Source: Flavobacterium sp. NRK1 (GTDB lineage: Bacteria > Bacteroidota > Bacteroidia > Flavobacteriales > Flavobacteriaceae). Taken from it: 64,000 nucleotides of DNA. A model generated the notes under the pieces. The model was not told the origin of the DNA. It saw only the letters and a program-made list of their open reading frames with translations, and searched no databases. This document shows positions 34,484-45,163 of this stretch, one piece after another. The position numbers and the translations under genes are program-made. Location: the NCBI RefSeq assembly GCF_024054175.1, contig NZ_JAMXLA010000001.1, positions 1,953,930 through 2,017,929 on the forward strand. The letters run 5' to 3'. Each line of letters begins with the position of its first letter. Within the stretch, counting starts at the first letter, position 1.

Positions 34484-36718
34484 ATGCGTAAAATATTTTT
34501 AATGCTGCTATTGTGCATATCCTTTGCACAAGCACAGGAAACAATAAGTGGTAAGGTGCTCGATGAGCAAAACCTGCCGCTGCCCGGAGCCGGAATTAAC
34601 TGGCTTAATACTACCATATCTGCGTCAACTTTGGGAGATGGTACTTTTACTATTCCTTATTCATCTGAAAATAAAAAGCTGGTAATAAGCTATCTTGGCT
34701 ATGTTTCAGATACGCTGGATATATCTTCTCCTAAATATGTAACCCACAAAATGAAGCCTGCTAAAGGAAGCGAGCTTAAAGAAGTAGTGCTGGATAAAAC
34801 AAGGAAAAGTTTAGAACGCAGCCAGGTTAAGGCTGCAAACGTTTCTAATATGGGGAGTAAAGAACTCTTAAAAGCAGCCTGTTGTAACATTGCAGAAAGC
34901 TTTGAAACCAATCCTTCTATCGATGTAAATTTTTCTGATGCTTTAACTGGCAGTCGCCAAATAAAAATGTTGGGACTTACAAGTCCGTACCTTATGATTA
35001 CCGAAGAGAATATTCCTGCTGTACGTGGAGCTTCTCAGGCATATGGTTTATCTTTTATTCCCGGGACATGGGTAGAAAGTATCCAAATAACCAAGGGGGC
35101 GGGGCCGGTAGTAAATGGATACGAAAGTGTAACCGGGCAAATAAATTATGAGTTACTTAAGCCCATTAATGATATTCCGTTCTTTTTAAATGCTTACGGG
35201 TCTACAGGAAGTCGTTTTGAGCTGAATACCCATTTTAATAAAAAATTATCTGATAAATGGAGCAGCAGCTTGTTTTTACATGGTAATACCACCGTAAATA
35301 AAAACGATATGAATAACGATGGTTTTCTTGACAATCCGTTGGCAAAACAGATAAACGTTATGAATCGCTGGCAATATACTGATGCCGAAAAAGGATGGGT
35401 AAGTTTTATAAATTTCCGTTATATGCACGATGAAAAGCAAACGGGAGAACTTGATTTTGACCCTGACACGGATAAATTTACGACCAATCATTGGGGGTCT
35501 GAAATTAATACAGATAAACTGGATGTATCTACAAAACTGGGGTATGTTTTTCCTGATATGCCGTATCAGAGTATTGGTTTGCAAACTGCTTTTAACTGGC
35601 ATAAACAGGAATCGTATTTTGGATTTAAGACTTATGATATAAATCAGAAGAGTTTCTACTCCAACCTTATTTTTAACTCTATAATTAATAATACCCTGAA
35701 TAAGTTTGCAGCCGGATTAAACGTTACTTATGATAATTATGGCGAATATGTAAACACTGTAGATTACAGCAGAACAGATAATTCTGTAGGTGCATTTTTA
35801 GAATATACCTATGATAATGCTAACGATTTTAGTATAGTGCTTGGCGGGCGTTTTGATGTTCATAACCGTCTTGGTGCTTTTGTAACTCCCAGAATGCATC
35901 TTCGTTATAATCCGTGGGAAAAAGGTACATTCAGGCTTTCTGCCGGAAGAGGTAAAAGAGCCGCAAATATTTTTGCAGAGAACCAGTCTTTGTTTGGTAG
36001 TTCGCGTGCACTGAATGTTATTAACGGTGGCGGTAAAATATATGGACTTGATCCGGAAATTGCATGGAACTATGGCATCAGCTTTATACAGGGTTTTCCG
36101 CTATTTAATAAAAATGCAGAGTTTGTAGTAGATTTTTACAGAACTGATTTTCAAAATCAGGCTGTTGTAGATCTTTATGCATCACCGCAACAGGCATTGT
36201 TTTATAACCTTGACGGCAAATCATATGCTAATAGCCTTCAGGTTGAATTAAATTATGAAATAACAATGCATTTTAATATCCGTACAGCCTATAAATATTA
36301 CGATATTAAAACGCAGTATACAACAGGTATGGAAGAAAGGCCTTTGCAGGCTAAACACCGGTTTTTTACTAACTTAGCATATGAAACACATATTGTTGAA
36401 GGTGGTAAACAATGGAAATTTGATTTTACCTATAATTGGATGGGGAGGCAGAAGCTGCCCTATACAGGCAGTAATCCTGAAGAATATCAAATGAGAGATT
36501 ACTCGCCTTCGTTTTCTTTGATGAATGCCCAGATAACCCGTACTTTTTCAAGTGTATTTGAAGCATATGTAGGAGGGGAGAATATAGGTAACTATCAGCA
36601 GAAAAAAGCCATTTTAGGCAACGATGACCCTTTTGGCCCATATTTTGACAGCTCTATTATATATGCCCCGGTTTTTGGGCAGATGTATTACGCGGGAATA
36701 CGATTTAAAATAAAATAA
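34484..36718 (+). CDS. TonB-dependent receptor, heavy-metal (copper) associated
   Basis: A 744-residue outer-membrane receptor. The ATG at 34484 gives a good signal peptide (MRKIFLMLLLCISFAQAQ); an upstream ATG adds 16 residues without signal character. Domains: carboxypeptidase-regulatory-like (about 19-100), plug (about 120-235) and barrel ending MYYAGIRFKIK. The plug contains KAACCNIAESFETNPS with adjacent Cys133 and Cys134, a hallmark of the receptor type paired with HYC_CC_PP and HMA proteins in Bacteroidota. The metal and chelator are inferred to be copper or a related soft metal. Confidence 0.85.
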   Translation: MRKIFLMLLLCISFAQAQETISGKVLDEQNLPLPGAGINWLNTTISASTLGDGTFTIPYSSENKKLVISYLGYVSDTLDISSPKYVTHKMKPAKGSELKEVVLDKTRKSLERSQVKAANVSNMGSKELLKAACCNIAESFETNPSIDVNFSDALTGSRQIKMLGLTSPYLMITEENIPAVRGASQAYGLSFIPGTWVESIQITKGAGPVVNGYESVTGQINYELLKPINDIPFFLNAYGSTGSRFELNTHFNKKLSDKWSSSLFLHGNTTVNKNDMNNDGFLDNPLAKQINVMNRWQYTDAEKGWVSFINFRYMHDEKQTGELDFDPDTDKFTTNHWGSEINTDKLDVSTKLGYVFPDMPYQSIGLQTAFNWHKQESYFGFKTYDINQKSFYSNLIFNSIINNTLNKFAAGLNVTYDNYGEYVNTVDYSRTDNSVGAFLEYTYDNANDFSIVLGGRFDVHNRLGAFVTPRMHLRYNPWEKGTFRLSAGRGKRAANIFAENQSLFGSSRALNVINGGGKIYGLDPEIAWNYGISFIQGFPLFNKNAEFVVDFYRTDFQNQAVVDLYASPQQALFYNLDGKSYANSLQVELNYEITMHFNIRTAYKYYDIKTQYTTGMEERPLQAKHRFFTNLAYETHIVEGGKQWKFDFTYNWMGRQKLPYTGSNPEEYQMRDYSPSFSLMNAQITRTFSSVFEAYVGGENIGNYQQKKAILGNDDPFGPYFDSSIIYAPVFGQMYYAGIRFKIK

Positions 36719-36745
36719 TTAAGAATTCTAATAATAAATTATAAA

Positions 36746-37096
36746 ATGAAAAAACTAATTTTAGTAATGCTTGTTACCCTTGTGGGATTATCAGTGCAGG
36801 CACAGGAAAAAAAACAGGAAAAAAATAAAAATGCCAAATATGAAATTAATGTAAATGGCAATTGTGACCAATGTAAAAAAAGAATAGAAAAAGCAGCGTA
36901 TAGTGTTAAGGGCGTTAAATCGGCACAATGGCATCAGGATCATCATGATATGCATTTAATTATAGATGAAACTAAGTGCAGTATAGATGATGTACATGCA
37001 GCTGTTGCGAAGGCAGGGCACGATACTGATAAAGTAAAAGCCAAAGACGAAGATTATGAAAATCTTCATAGCTGCTGTCAGTATGAAAGGCTTTAA
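36746..37096 (+). CDS. Exported heavy-metal-associated (HMA) domain protein
   Basis: A 116-residue periplasmic protein: signal peptide (MKKLILVMLVTLVGLSVQAQ), Lys-rich linker, then an HMA (ferredoxin-like) fold with the metal-binding motif GNCDQCKK (Cys40, Cys43). The second half is His-rich (WHQDHHDMHL) and ends with a cysteine pair (SCCQY), offering more soft-metal ligands than a plain CopZ. It follows the receptor by 27 bases and precedes a terminator; it probably receives metal from it. Confidence 0.85.
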   Translation: MKKLILVMLVTLVGLSVQAQEKKQEKNKNAKYEINVNGNCDQCKKRIEKAAYSVKGVKSAQWHQDHHDMHLIIDETKCSIDDVHAAVAKAGHDTDKVKAKDEDYENLHSCCQYERL

Positions 37097-37109
37097 TATT
37101 ATTATACGG

Positions 37110-37137
37110 ATCCCAAAATTTATTTTGGGATTTTTTT
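37110..37137 (+). terminator. Terminator of the metal cassette
   Basis: ATCCCAAAA (37110-37118) pairs with TTTTGGGAT (37123-37131), followed by TTTTTT. Confidence 0.85.
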
Positions 37138-37192
37138 AGTGAAGATCGTGTATCCACCTAAAGCTACAAAACACACCACCAAAATAATAATA

Positions 37193-38551
37193 ATGAAGAA
37201 AAACAAATTCATATTGGCGCTGGGTGGGCTTATGGCAATTTTGCTGCCTCAGAATTTTGCTGCTCAAACTACAGAAAATGTAGAGGTTTCCGAAGAAAGT
37301 GATAAAGACCGTTTTTTTAAAAACAGGAAATTGTATCTCAATGAGGATGGAAGTAATTATGTTAAATTTACTTTTTTAACCCAGGTATGGCTAAGAACTG
37401 CAGATTATAACCCTGGAACCACAATAAATGGCGTAGAAAAAAGTAGTGGCACAGATATCGGCATTCGCCGTTACAGAATCCAGCTATACGGACAGCTTAC
37501 AGACAGAGTGTTTGCCTATAGCCAGTTTGGAGAAAATAATTTTAATAATATATCCGACAGAAAGGCCGGTTTTTTTGTTCATGATGCTTATGGTCAGTAT
37601 GATATTGATAAGAAGTATATATCTATTGGTATGGGGCTTTCAGCCTGGAGTGGGCTAACACGTTTTTCTTCTCCTTCTACAGGGAGCATATTAGGTATAG
37701 ATACTCCAATATATCAACAAACTACCAGCGATATTACCGACCAGTTTCTTAGAAAATTATCGGTATTTGCAAAAGGTAAGTTAGGTAAGCTGGATTATCG
37801 TGTGCAAATGGTTCAGCCCATGGCGATACAAAAGTCGGCAGGATATGATCCTGCTAACGCTATTTCTGAAAATTCATCATTTTCTGCAAATCCGCCTAAA
37901 ATGCAGTGGAATGGTTATTTTCAATACCAGTTTCAAGATCAGGAATCTAATCTCACCCCATACAATACAGGTGCATATCTTGGTAAAAAGTCAGTGTTTA
38001 ATATAGGTGCAGGTTTTATTTATCAAAAAGATGCTATGTGGCGTTTGAGTGTTGCTAATGATACCATTCAAAGTAATCTGGTACAACTTGCCGCAGATAT
38101 TTATTATGATGCTCCGGTAGGAAGTAAAGGTCAGGCATTAAGTTTATATGGTAGTATTACGCATTCTGATTTTGGTAAAGGATATCTCAGAAATAACGGA
38201 CCTATGAACCCTGCTGATGGAAATAATAATAGCTCTATATTAAACGGGGCAGGTACAGCTTTTCCAACCTATGGTAATGGTACAGTAGCTTATTTTCAGG
38301 GAGGATATAAGTTTAAAGATAATAGTATAGGTAACACTACTTTAATGCCTTATATATCTGTACAATATGCAGATTATGACAGATTAAATGATGCCATGAT
38401 CTATTATGATACAGGTATTAATTGGCTATTATCCGGTAATACTTCCAAATTTACTATTGCATATCAAAATAGGCCGGTTTTTAACACTGAAGGTAACAGT
38501 ATGGAAAGAAAAGGCGCTATTCTCGCTCAATATCAGGTATTCTTTAATTAG
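37193..38551 (+). CDS. Porin-like outer-membrane protein
   Basis: A 452-residue protein. The ATG at 37193 yields a proper signal peptide (MKKNKFILALGGLMAILLPQ, cleaved near FAAQ); an ATG 54 bases upstream would lie just after the terminator T-run and is disfavoured. The mature part shows many amphipathic strands (VKFTFLTQVWLRTADYNPG, IGIRRYRIQLYGQL, FAYSQFGENNFN) and ends LAQYQVFFN with a C-terminal aromatic, like OprP/phosphate-selective-porin relatives of Bacteroidota. It follows the metal cassette but behind its own terminator, so linkage to metal transport is uncertain. Confidence 0.75.
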   Translation: MKKNKFILALGGLMAILLPQNFAAQTTENVEVSEESDKDRFFKNRKLYLNEDGSNYVKFTFLTQVWLRTADYNPGTTINGVEKSSGTDIGIRRYRIQLYGQLTDRVFAYSQFGENNFNNISDRKAGFFVHDAYGQYDIDKKYISIGMGLSAWSGLTRFSSPSTGSILGIDTPIYQQTTSDITDQFLRKLSVFAKGKLGKLDYRVQMVQPMAIQKSAGYDPANAISENSSFSANPPKMQWNGYFQYQFQDQESNLTPYNTGAYLGKKSVFNIGAGFIYQKDAMWRLSVANDTIQSNLVQLAADIYYDAPVGSKGQALSLYGSITHSDFGKGYLRNNGPMNPADGNNNSSILNGAGTAFPTYGNGTVAYFQGGYKFKDNSIGNTTLMPYISVQYADYDRLNDAMIYYDTGINWLLSGNTSKFTIAYQNRPVFNTEGNSMERKGAILAQYQVFFN

Positions 38552-38555
38552 ATTT

Positions 38556-38587
38556 AAAAAGCCCCAATATAAATTGGGGCTTTGTTT
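38556..38587. terminator. Bidirectional terminator
   Basis: AAAGCCCCAAT (38558-38568) pairs with ATTGGGGCTTT (38573-38583), between the converging porin and MG2 genes. Confidence 0.88.
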
Positions 38588-40948
38588 TTATTTAGTATTT
38601 ATAGTTTTTACTTCAGATATTAATTTCCCATCGGCACTAAAACCTTCAATGAGGACTTTAAGAGGTTTGGACGACATTTTAGGGATGGTAAATTGAAATT
38701 CACCATTTTCATTTGTCATTATAGTAGGCTCCCAATCAACAATACCAAAATTTTCAAATCCTTTGTCATCTACGGTATTGTATGTTACGTTTTGAAAAGG
38801 CATTACTTTTTCAAAACTGTTTTTCACAATGATTTCAGGCGCTCCGCCTTTTTTGTTAGGTCTTGCGCCTTTCTTAAGATATATTTTTATCACTCCCTGA
38901 TAATTACGAACAGAAGGTACAATTGCTGTAGAACTCATATAAATTTCATCTACATCTCCCATTTGTATAAGGGTTAGCATGCTATAATCTACTAGCTGTA
39001 CGCCGTCCATATATATAATGGGGCCTGCCTGTGCTCCATTAATACTGTTTACAGTACGGGTATATATTTTTAATTGACCATCATGCTCATCTATCCAGAA
39101 ACCGCCATATGTTTTTATGAAATTAAGAAGATTAAAGTACATATTAGCTTTTTCATCAGTTATTTTATAGCCATGCAAGTCTCCGTTTCCAAAGCTATTG
39201 GCATATTTAAGTGCAGATCCTTCAATTTTCACTTCTTCAAGTTCGGTGAACTCCTTAAAAATATTGGGATTTGTAATTGTTGTTTCCTGACTTAAGGAGT
39301 CATAATATTGAGGCTGAGGTTTAAAAGGTTTATTGAATTTTCTGTTTACATTAAGTATTTGAGGCGCCAGAGTTAGTTCTTTTGGCTGTGAGCCTTTTTT
39401 AAGAAGTGTAAAGTTTACATATGATGAATCAGGAATAATCAGGTTGTTAAAGTAAAATTCTCTTTTATCATTTACTTCGGTTGTTTCATCTATACCTGAT
39501 GTAAGTGAATATAATCTTACTTTGCCAAATTTAGTATCAGTAGTTCCCGGTACAGTTCCTTTAAGCGTTACGCCCATATCAAATGTGTAGTTGCTTTTAG
39601 GTGGGTTTTGTAAAATGTCGTTCCACTTATATTTACTTCTCTGACTCATCAGGTAAAGATCAAGCTCATACATTTTTCCTTTTGAAAGTGTTGTGAAATA
39701 GTGCCTTCCTGATGCTTTCTTTTGCGTTTCAAGGTAGGGAAGGAGCATAAATGAGCCATATATATCATTCGTATCATCAAAACTGATGGTGTTTTCAGGT
39801 AAGACGGATATACTGATATTCATATTAGGATAATTGATCTTGCCTTTATATTGCAGTTTATCAGCAGATGTAGTCCCGGTATTCAATTCGGTATTCAGCA
39901 TTGCTTCAGGATACTTAAAAAATATCCTTTCGGCTAACTGTATTAAATCGCTGTCCAATATTCTTATTGTATTCATTCCGTTTGCAATATCTGTGTTAGG
40001 ATTTACAATAGTTTGCTCAAGATTTTTGTCATTAAGTGTAAGCTCTATAGAGGTAGCCTTGTCGTCCTGATGTATTAGCATATACAAAGGTTTGGTACCG
40101 TATAGATCAATTGTGGTTTTATTAGTCTTTACTTTTATTATAGTTTTATCGGCTACAGCATAATTGTTTACTTCAAGCGCGATCCCCTTTAGCTGACTTT
40201 GTGGTAACGACTGCTCGTATTTTTTGTCATCTACAGTTACTATAGCTTTGTAGCCTGAAGTTTCTCCTGATAGTAGCTCAAATTTGCCATAACCAAGTTT
40301 ATTTAGCTGAACGGTCTTAATGGTTTTTCCTGAACTATCAATGATGTCAGCAGATGTAACAGGTAAGGCATTGCCATTGCAATCAGTTACATGTATACCT
40401 ATATTATTGTTTATGCCGCTTAATAATTTACCTCCTTCAGGATTTAATTCAATATTTATTTTTGAAGGATCGGCTTTTGCTAAGGCATTTCCGCTGCCTG
40501 TTTCGGGATTAACAACAGCAATCTCATATACAGATGATTCATCTTCAATAAAATTGTTCATCCAGTTTGTGTAAAATTGGATATAGTATTTACCGGATTT
40601 AAAACTGCTTCCAAGATTAAAGCTTCCGGCAAAACTGCCTATGTTTCCATATAACAATTTGGTTTCGATTATTTTTCCGTCACTATCTATCAGAGATGCA
40701 TAAATATTAACGGTTGTAAAAAAAGGAGCATTTTTTTTTCTGTGAAAAACATAGCCTTTAAACCAGATTTTTTCATTGGTCATAAAAACATTTTTGTCAA
40801 AATGGGCATGTATGTTTTCTCTTTCAAGTAAGAAATAATCAGTAACAGCTTTAATTATTTCATCATTTCGACTTTGTTGTGCACTAACTTTGTGGTTAAA
40901 AATAAGCATGCAGCTTAATGCCAGCAATGCATAAACAGAATTTTTCAT
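38588..40948 (-). CDS. Exported MG2/macroglobulin-like protein with a plug-like domain
   Basis: A 786-residue exported protein. The ATG at 40948 gives a signal peptide (MKNSVYALLALSCMLIFNHK, then VSAQQ). The N-terminal half contains macroglobulin-type beta domains: NIHAHFDKNVFMTNEKIWFK is the MG2-like opening, and KINIELNPEGGKLLSGINNN is typical of the Bacteroidota family. The C-terminal part (about 590-710) resembles a TonB-receptor plug (PIIYMDGVQLVDY, VDEIYMSSTAIVP, GVIKIYLKKG) but no barrel follows, and a final MG-like sandwich ends the protein. It is probably a periplasmic or surface-anchored scaffold; function unknown. Its gene stands alone. Confidence 0.75.
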   Translation of the reverse strand: MKNSVYALLALSCMLIFNHKVSAQQSRNDEIIKAVTDYFLLERENIHAHFDKNVFMTNEKIWFKGYVFHRKKNAPFFTTVNIYASLIDSDGKIIETKLLYGNIGSFAGSFNLGSSFKSGKYYIQFYTNWMNNFIEDESSVYEIAVVNPETGSGNALAKADPSKINIELNPEGGKLLSGINNNIGIHVTDCNGNALPVTSADIIDSSGKTIKTVQLNKLGYGKFELLSGETSGYKAIVTVDDKKYEQSLPQSQLKGIALEVNNYAVADKTIIKVKTNKTTIDLYGTKPLYMLIHQDDKATSIELTLNDKNLEQTIVNPNTDIANGMNTIRILDSDLIQLAERIFFKYPEAMLNTELNTGTTSADKLQYKGKINYPNMNISISVLPENTISFDDTNDIYGSFMLLPYLETQKKASGRHYFTTLSKGKMYELDLYLMSQRSKYKWNDILQNPPKSNYTFDMGVTLKGTVPGTTDTKFGKVRLYSLTSGIDETTEVNDKREFYFNNLIIPDSSYVNFTLLKKGSQPKELTLAPQILNVNRKFNKPFKPQPQYYDSLSQETTITNPNIFKEFTELEEVKIEGSALKYANSFGNGDLHGYKITDEKANMYFNLLNFIKTYGGFWIDEHDGQLKIYTRTVNSINGAQAGPIIYMDGVQLVDYSMLTLIQMGDVDEIYMSSTAIVPSVRNYQGVIKIYLKKGARPNKKGGAPEIIVKNSFEKVMPFQNVTYNTVDDKGFENFGIVDWEPTIMTNENGEFQFTIPKMSSKPLKVLIEGFSADGKLISEVKTINTK

Positions 40949-41054
40949 AAGGTTGATTGGTTGGTAAAATTTTTCTTTCAAAATTTATGCCATAAAAATA
41001 TGCTATTTATTTTTTATTTGCTTAATGAAAGCATCCAGATGGGGGTTAAAAAAT

Positions 41055-41091
41055 AAAAAGAGGAGCATTAAATTAATGCTCCTCTTTTTTA
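41055..41091 (-). terminator. Terminator of groES-groEL
   Basis: A long stem, GAGGAGCATTAA paired with TTAATGCTCCTC (about 41060-41084), with A/T runs on both sides; strong on the minus strand. Confidence 0.88.
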
Positions 41092-41110
41092 GAGTTTGAT
41101 TTAGAATGTG

Positions 41111-42763
<1,653 letters not shown>

Positions 42764-42784
42764 TTAAAATAATTAACCTTAAAA

Positions 42785-43060
42785 TTAGATAATAGCAAAA
42801 ATCTCGTCTTCCTTCATTATAAGGTAATCTTTGCCTTCAAATTTCAGTTCAGTTCCTGCATATTTTCCGTATAAAACAGTGTCACCTACTTTTACAGTCA
42901 TGTCATGGTCTTTAGTGCCATTGCCTACGGCTACTACAATACCTTTTTGTGGTTTTTCTTTTGCAGTATCAGGAATAAAAATCCCTGAAGCAGTTTGTGT
43001 TTCTGCAGCTACCGGCTCAATTAGTACGCGGTCTGAAAGGGGTTTAATGTTTAAAGCCAT
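42785..43060 (-). CDS. groS: Co-chaperonin GroES
   Basis: A 91-residue 10-kDa lid of the GroEL chamber. Typical motifs are [12 protein letters not shown], the mobile loop near [29 protein letters not shown]-like [11 protein letters not shown], and [20 protein letters not shown]. It is first in the groES-groEL operon, with 42 bases before groEL. A palindrome lies about 65-80 bases upstream; no CIRCE element is present. Confidence 0.98.
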   Translation of the reverse strand: MALNIKPLSDRVLIEPVAAETQTASGIFIPDTAKEKPQKGIVVAVGNGTKDHDMTVKVGDTVLYGKYAGTELKFEGKDYLIMKEDEIFAII

Positions 43061-43122
43061 ATTAATTGTTATTATTTATTGTTATTAAAATTGATGTTTA
43101 CAGTTTTTCAGAAATTATGCCA

Positions 43123-43140
43123 GTCAGTGTCGGTCTGACA
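43123..43140. promoter_or_regulatory. Inverted repeat upstream of groES
   Basis: GTCAG (43123-43127) and CTGAC (43135-43139) form a 5-bp inverted repeat, overlapping a second one, TGTC-5-GACA (43128-43140). It is a candidate heat-shock control site, since no CIRCE sequence is seen. Confidence 0.35.
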
Positions 43141-43153
43141 AAGTTTCATGATA

Positions 43154-43185
43154 AAAAAATGCCAGCTTAAAAAGGCTGGCATTTT
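43154..43185. terminator. Terminator after secG
   Basis: AATGCCAGC (43159-43167) pairs with GCTGGCATT (43175-43183), with a T-run on the minus strand; it separates the secG unit from groES. Confidence 0.85.
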
Positions 43186-43206
43186 ATATTGTTATTTACG
43201 AAGAAA

Positions 43207-43560
43207 TTACTTTTGTGGTTCTGCAACAGGAGCAGCAGGTGTTGTTGCTTCTGGTTTTGCAGGAGTAGTAGTGGCCGGAGTTTGTACAGCCGGTACTGCA
43301 GATTCATCAATAAAAGACTCATCGCTGCTAGCCGTAGAAAAGCTCAGGCTTGATAATAATATAAGTGCAACCAATATAGTAGCAAGGGTCCATGTACTTT
43401 TGTCAAGAAAATCAGTAGTTTTTTGAACACCGCCCATCATCTGGGAACCTCCAATAGAAGAAGAAAGACCTCCGCCTTTAGGGTTTTGAACCATAATTAC
43501 CACTACAAGCAAAAAGCTTACTATCGTTATAAGTATCAGAAAAATTGAAAAGTTAAGCAT
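43207..43560 (-). CDS. secG: Preprotein translocase subunit SecG
   Basis: A 117-residue inner-membrane component of the SecYEG channel. Two membrane helices (about 5-23 and 57-75) flank the cytosolic loop VQNPKGGGLSSSIGGSQMMG, the SecG signature. The C-terminal 35 residues are a Pro/Ala/Thr/Glu-rich tail seen in Bacteroidota SecG proteins. Its start overlaps the end of the TPR gene by eight bases, so translation is coupled. Confidence 0.93.
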   Translation of the reverse strand: MLNFSIFLILITIVSFLLVVVIMVQNPKGGGLSSSIGGSQMMGGVQKTTDFLDKSTWTLATILVALILLSSLSFSTASSDESFIDESAVPAVQTPATTTPAKPEATTPAAPVAEPQK

Positions 43561-44557
43561 CGTTCTTTAAATTGTTATTTTGTTGAATTGTCTTTATATC
43601 TGAAATACGGTCTGCAAAGAAAACACTTTTTTCCGGATATTTCAAAATTAAAATTTCATAAGCTTGTATTGCTTTGCTGTATTTTTTTTGTTCCAGATAA
43701 ACCCTCGCAAGCGTTTCGGTCATAAGCATTGAGTTTTCCTGACTGCTTTTCTCAATGTTTGCAGGGGTTGGCGTTATATTTTTAACAGGTGCTATTTTAG
43801 GATTAGTCTCTATAAATTTATCTATAATTTCCATTTTTTTACTTATAGATTCATCTATTTCATCTGATTTGGCATCTTCCCTTAGTTCATCTTCTCTGTT
43901 TATAGGAGTAATTTTAGACAATTTAAGCCATTCCGCGAATGAATGGGTTTCAGATGCGCTAAATTCAAGTGGCCTGCCTATGTTTAGTTTTTCTTCTGTT
44001 TCTTTAACTGTTTTTTCAGGTTCAGGCTTTAGCTCTTCTTTTTTCTCTAAGTAAGCAATGTTATCTTCTGTTGCTTTAATAGAGTTTTTTATAGACTCTT
44101 CTACTCTGTTTTCTGCTTCAGGTCTTTGTTGTTTTACAGTTTCAGTATCTTCAACAACCTGTATAGAGCGTTTTATAGATTCCTCAAGTTTGTTTAGAGG
44201 ACTAATCTGCTCTTCAGCGTCATTCGTCTCAATTTTATTTTCTATTATCTCACTCTCATTTACAGGTATAGATTGCAGCGCTTTTTCATGTTGGGTAAAT
44301 GCTTCTTTATCTACACTTTGAAACTGTTCTGAAGTAATAAAATCAAACAGTATAGATCTGTCAGTTGTATAAGCTGCGGTTTTTCTGAGCTCGGTATTAT
44401 AACGAAAACTATCCTGATTATATAAGCCCTTTAAGTAAATAGCACGAGCACTCTGCAGGAACGGAAATTCCGAAAGGATGTTTTCCAGTTCTGCCGTTTG
44501 CTTATCGTTCAGCGAATAAGGCTTGTTTAGCAAATATGTATAGTCTTTTGTATTCAA
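43553..44557 (-). CDS. Cytosolic protein with C-terminal TPR unit
   Basis: A 334-residue hypothetical protein without signal or membrane segments. The N-terminal part (about 1-100; LNDKQTAELENILSEFPFLQ) is helical, the middle (about 100-230) is an acidic, low-complexity region with repeated LEESIKRSIQ/VEESIKNSIK phrases, and the C-terminus (about 285-334; ETLARVYLEQKKYSKAIQAY) is a TPR-like pair. Conserved position upstream of secG suggests a part in envelope or secretion housekeeping, but the function is unknown. Confidence 0.8.
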   Translation of the reverse strand: MNTKDYTYLLNKPYSLNDKQTAELENILSEFPFLQSARAIYLKGLYNQDSFRYNTELRKTAAYTTDRSILFDFITSEQFQSVDKEAFTQHEKALQSIPVNESEIIENKIETNDAEEQISPLNKLEESIKRSIQVVEDTETVKQQRPEAENRVEESIKNSIKATEDNIAYLEKKEELKPEPEKTVKETEEKLNIGRPLEFSASETHSFAEWLKLSKITPINREDELREDAKSDEIDESISKKMEIIDKFIETNPKIAPVKNITPTPANIEKSSQENSMLMTETLARVYLEQKKYSKAIQAYEILILKYPEKSVFFADRISDIKTIQQNNNLKNDA

Positions 44558-44561
44558 TAGT

Positions 44562-44628
44562 TTTTAGTTTACAGTTTTAGTTTACAGTTATGAGATGTTC
44601 GGGCTAAGCTGTCTATCATTAACTGTAA
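44562..44628. repeat. Tandem 13-bp repeat and inverted copy (AACTGTAA-type intergenic repeat)
   Basis: TTTTAGTTTACAG occurs twice in tandem (44562-44574, 44575-44587). TTACAGTTA (44582-44590) recurs inverted as TAACTGTAA (44620-44628), making a 9-bp stem with a 29-base loop. It resembles the short AACTGxx-type repeats common between flavobacterial genes. Confidence 0.6.
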
Positions 44629-44640
44629 GCTGTCAACTTT

Positions 44641-45147
44641 TTACCATTTAGCCAGCGATTCATTAAATATATCCTGCGTTATCCTTTCAAATATATCTTC
44701 AAGAGCATTGTTTAGTGTAGATCCTGTAGGCAGCTCATTTCCCGGAAAATCATAATAGAAACTAAAAGGCTTTTCAAAATCGTCGTCTTCCTTATTCTTA
44801 TTCGTAAATCTCACATTTACAGTAATACTCAGCCTGTTTTGTGCAGCACGCTGATCGGCAGTAGCCGTCATTGGAGATATACGGTATTGTGTTATTTCAC
44901 CATCATAAACAAGATCTCCGTTAGAGTTTGTAAGGCTAAGGTTTGTCTGGTTTTGTATAAGGTCCTGTAATCTTCGGGTAAAAGTACGCTCTATTCCGGG
45001 CTCTACTACATCGGCTTTATTTTGAAAATAGTTTACCTGAAAAGTTTTAGCATCAATTTTACCTGATCCTGTAAAGTTATAGCTAACGCTGCAACCGCTA
45101 AGTGTAAAGAGTATGGCAAATGCCAGTATAAATTTTAAATGTTTCAT
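44641..45147 (-). CDS. lptE: LPS-assembly lipoprotein LptE
   Basis: A 168-residue outer-membrane lipoprotein that supports LptD in inserting lipopolysaccharide. The ATG at 45147 gives the lipoprotein signal MKHLKFILAFAILFTLSGCS; the earlier start overlaps the upstream gene and breaks the signal. The Bacteroidota LptE pattern is visible: GCSVSYNFTGSGKIDAKTFQ, then FQNKADVVEPGIERTFTRRL and the C-terminal LEDIFERITQDIFNESLAKW. It follows the sigma-54 activator by 16 bases in one operon. Confidence 0.9.
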   Translation of the reverse strand: MKHLKFILAFAILFTLSGCSVSYNFTGSGKIDAKTFQVNYFQNKADVVEPGIERTFTRRLQDLIQNQTNLSLTNSNGDLVYDGEITQYRISPMTATADQRAAQNRLSITVNVRFTNKNKEDDDFEKPFSFYYDFPGNELPTGSTLNNALEDIFERITQDIFNESLAKW

Positions 45148-45163
45148 GATAATTGCCATAAGG

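Noticed and set aside
33992..38551. Metal cassette as a horizontally acquired island
   Set aside because: No integrase, tRNA, direct-repeat boundary or visible composition break was found; flanking genes look like ordinary chromosomal neighbours.
43080..43125. Possible sigma-54 promoter (TGGCAT...TCTGA on the minus strand) before groES
   Set aside because: GG at -24 is present, but the invariant GC at -12 reads GA; the neighbouring activator gene made it tempting, but the match is too weak.
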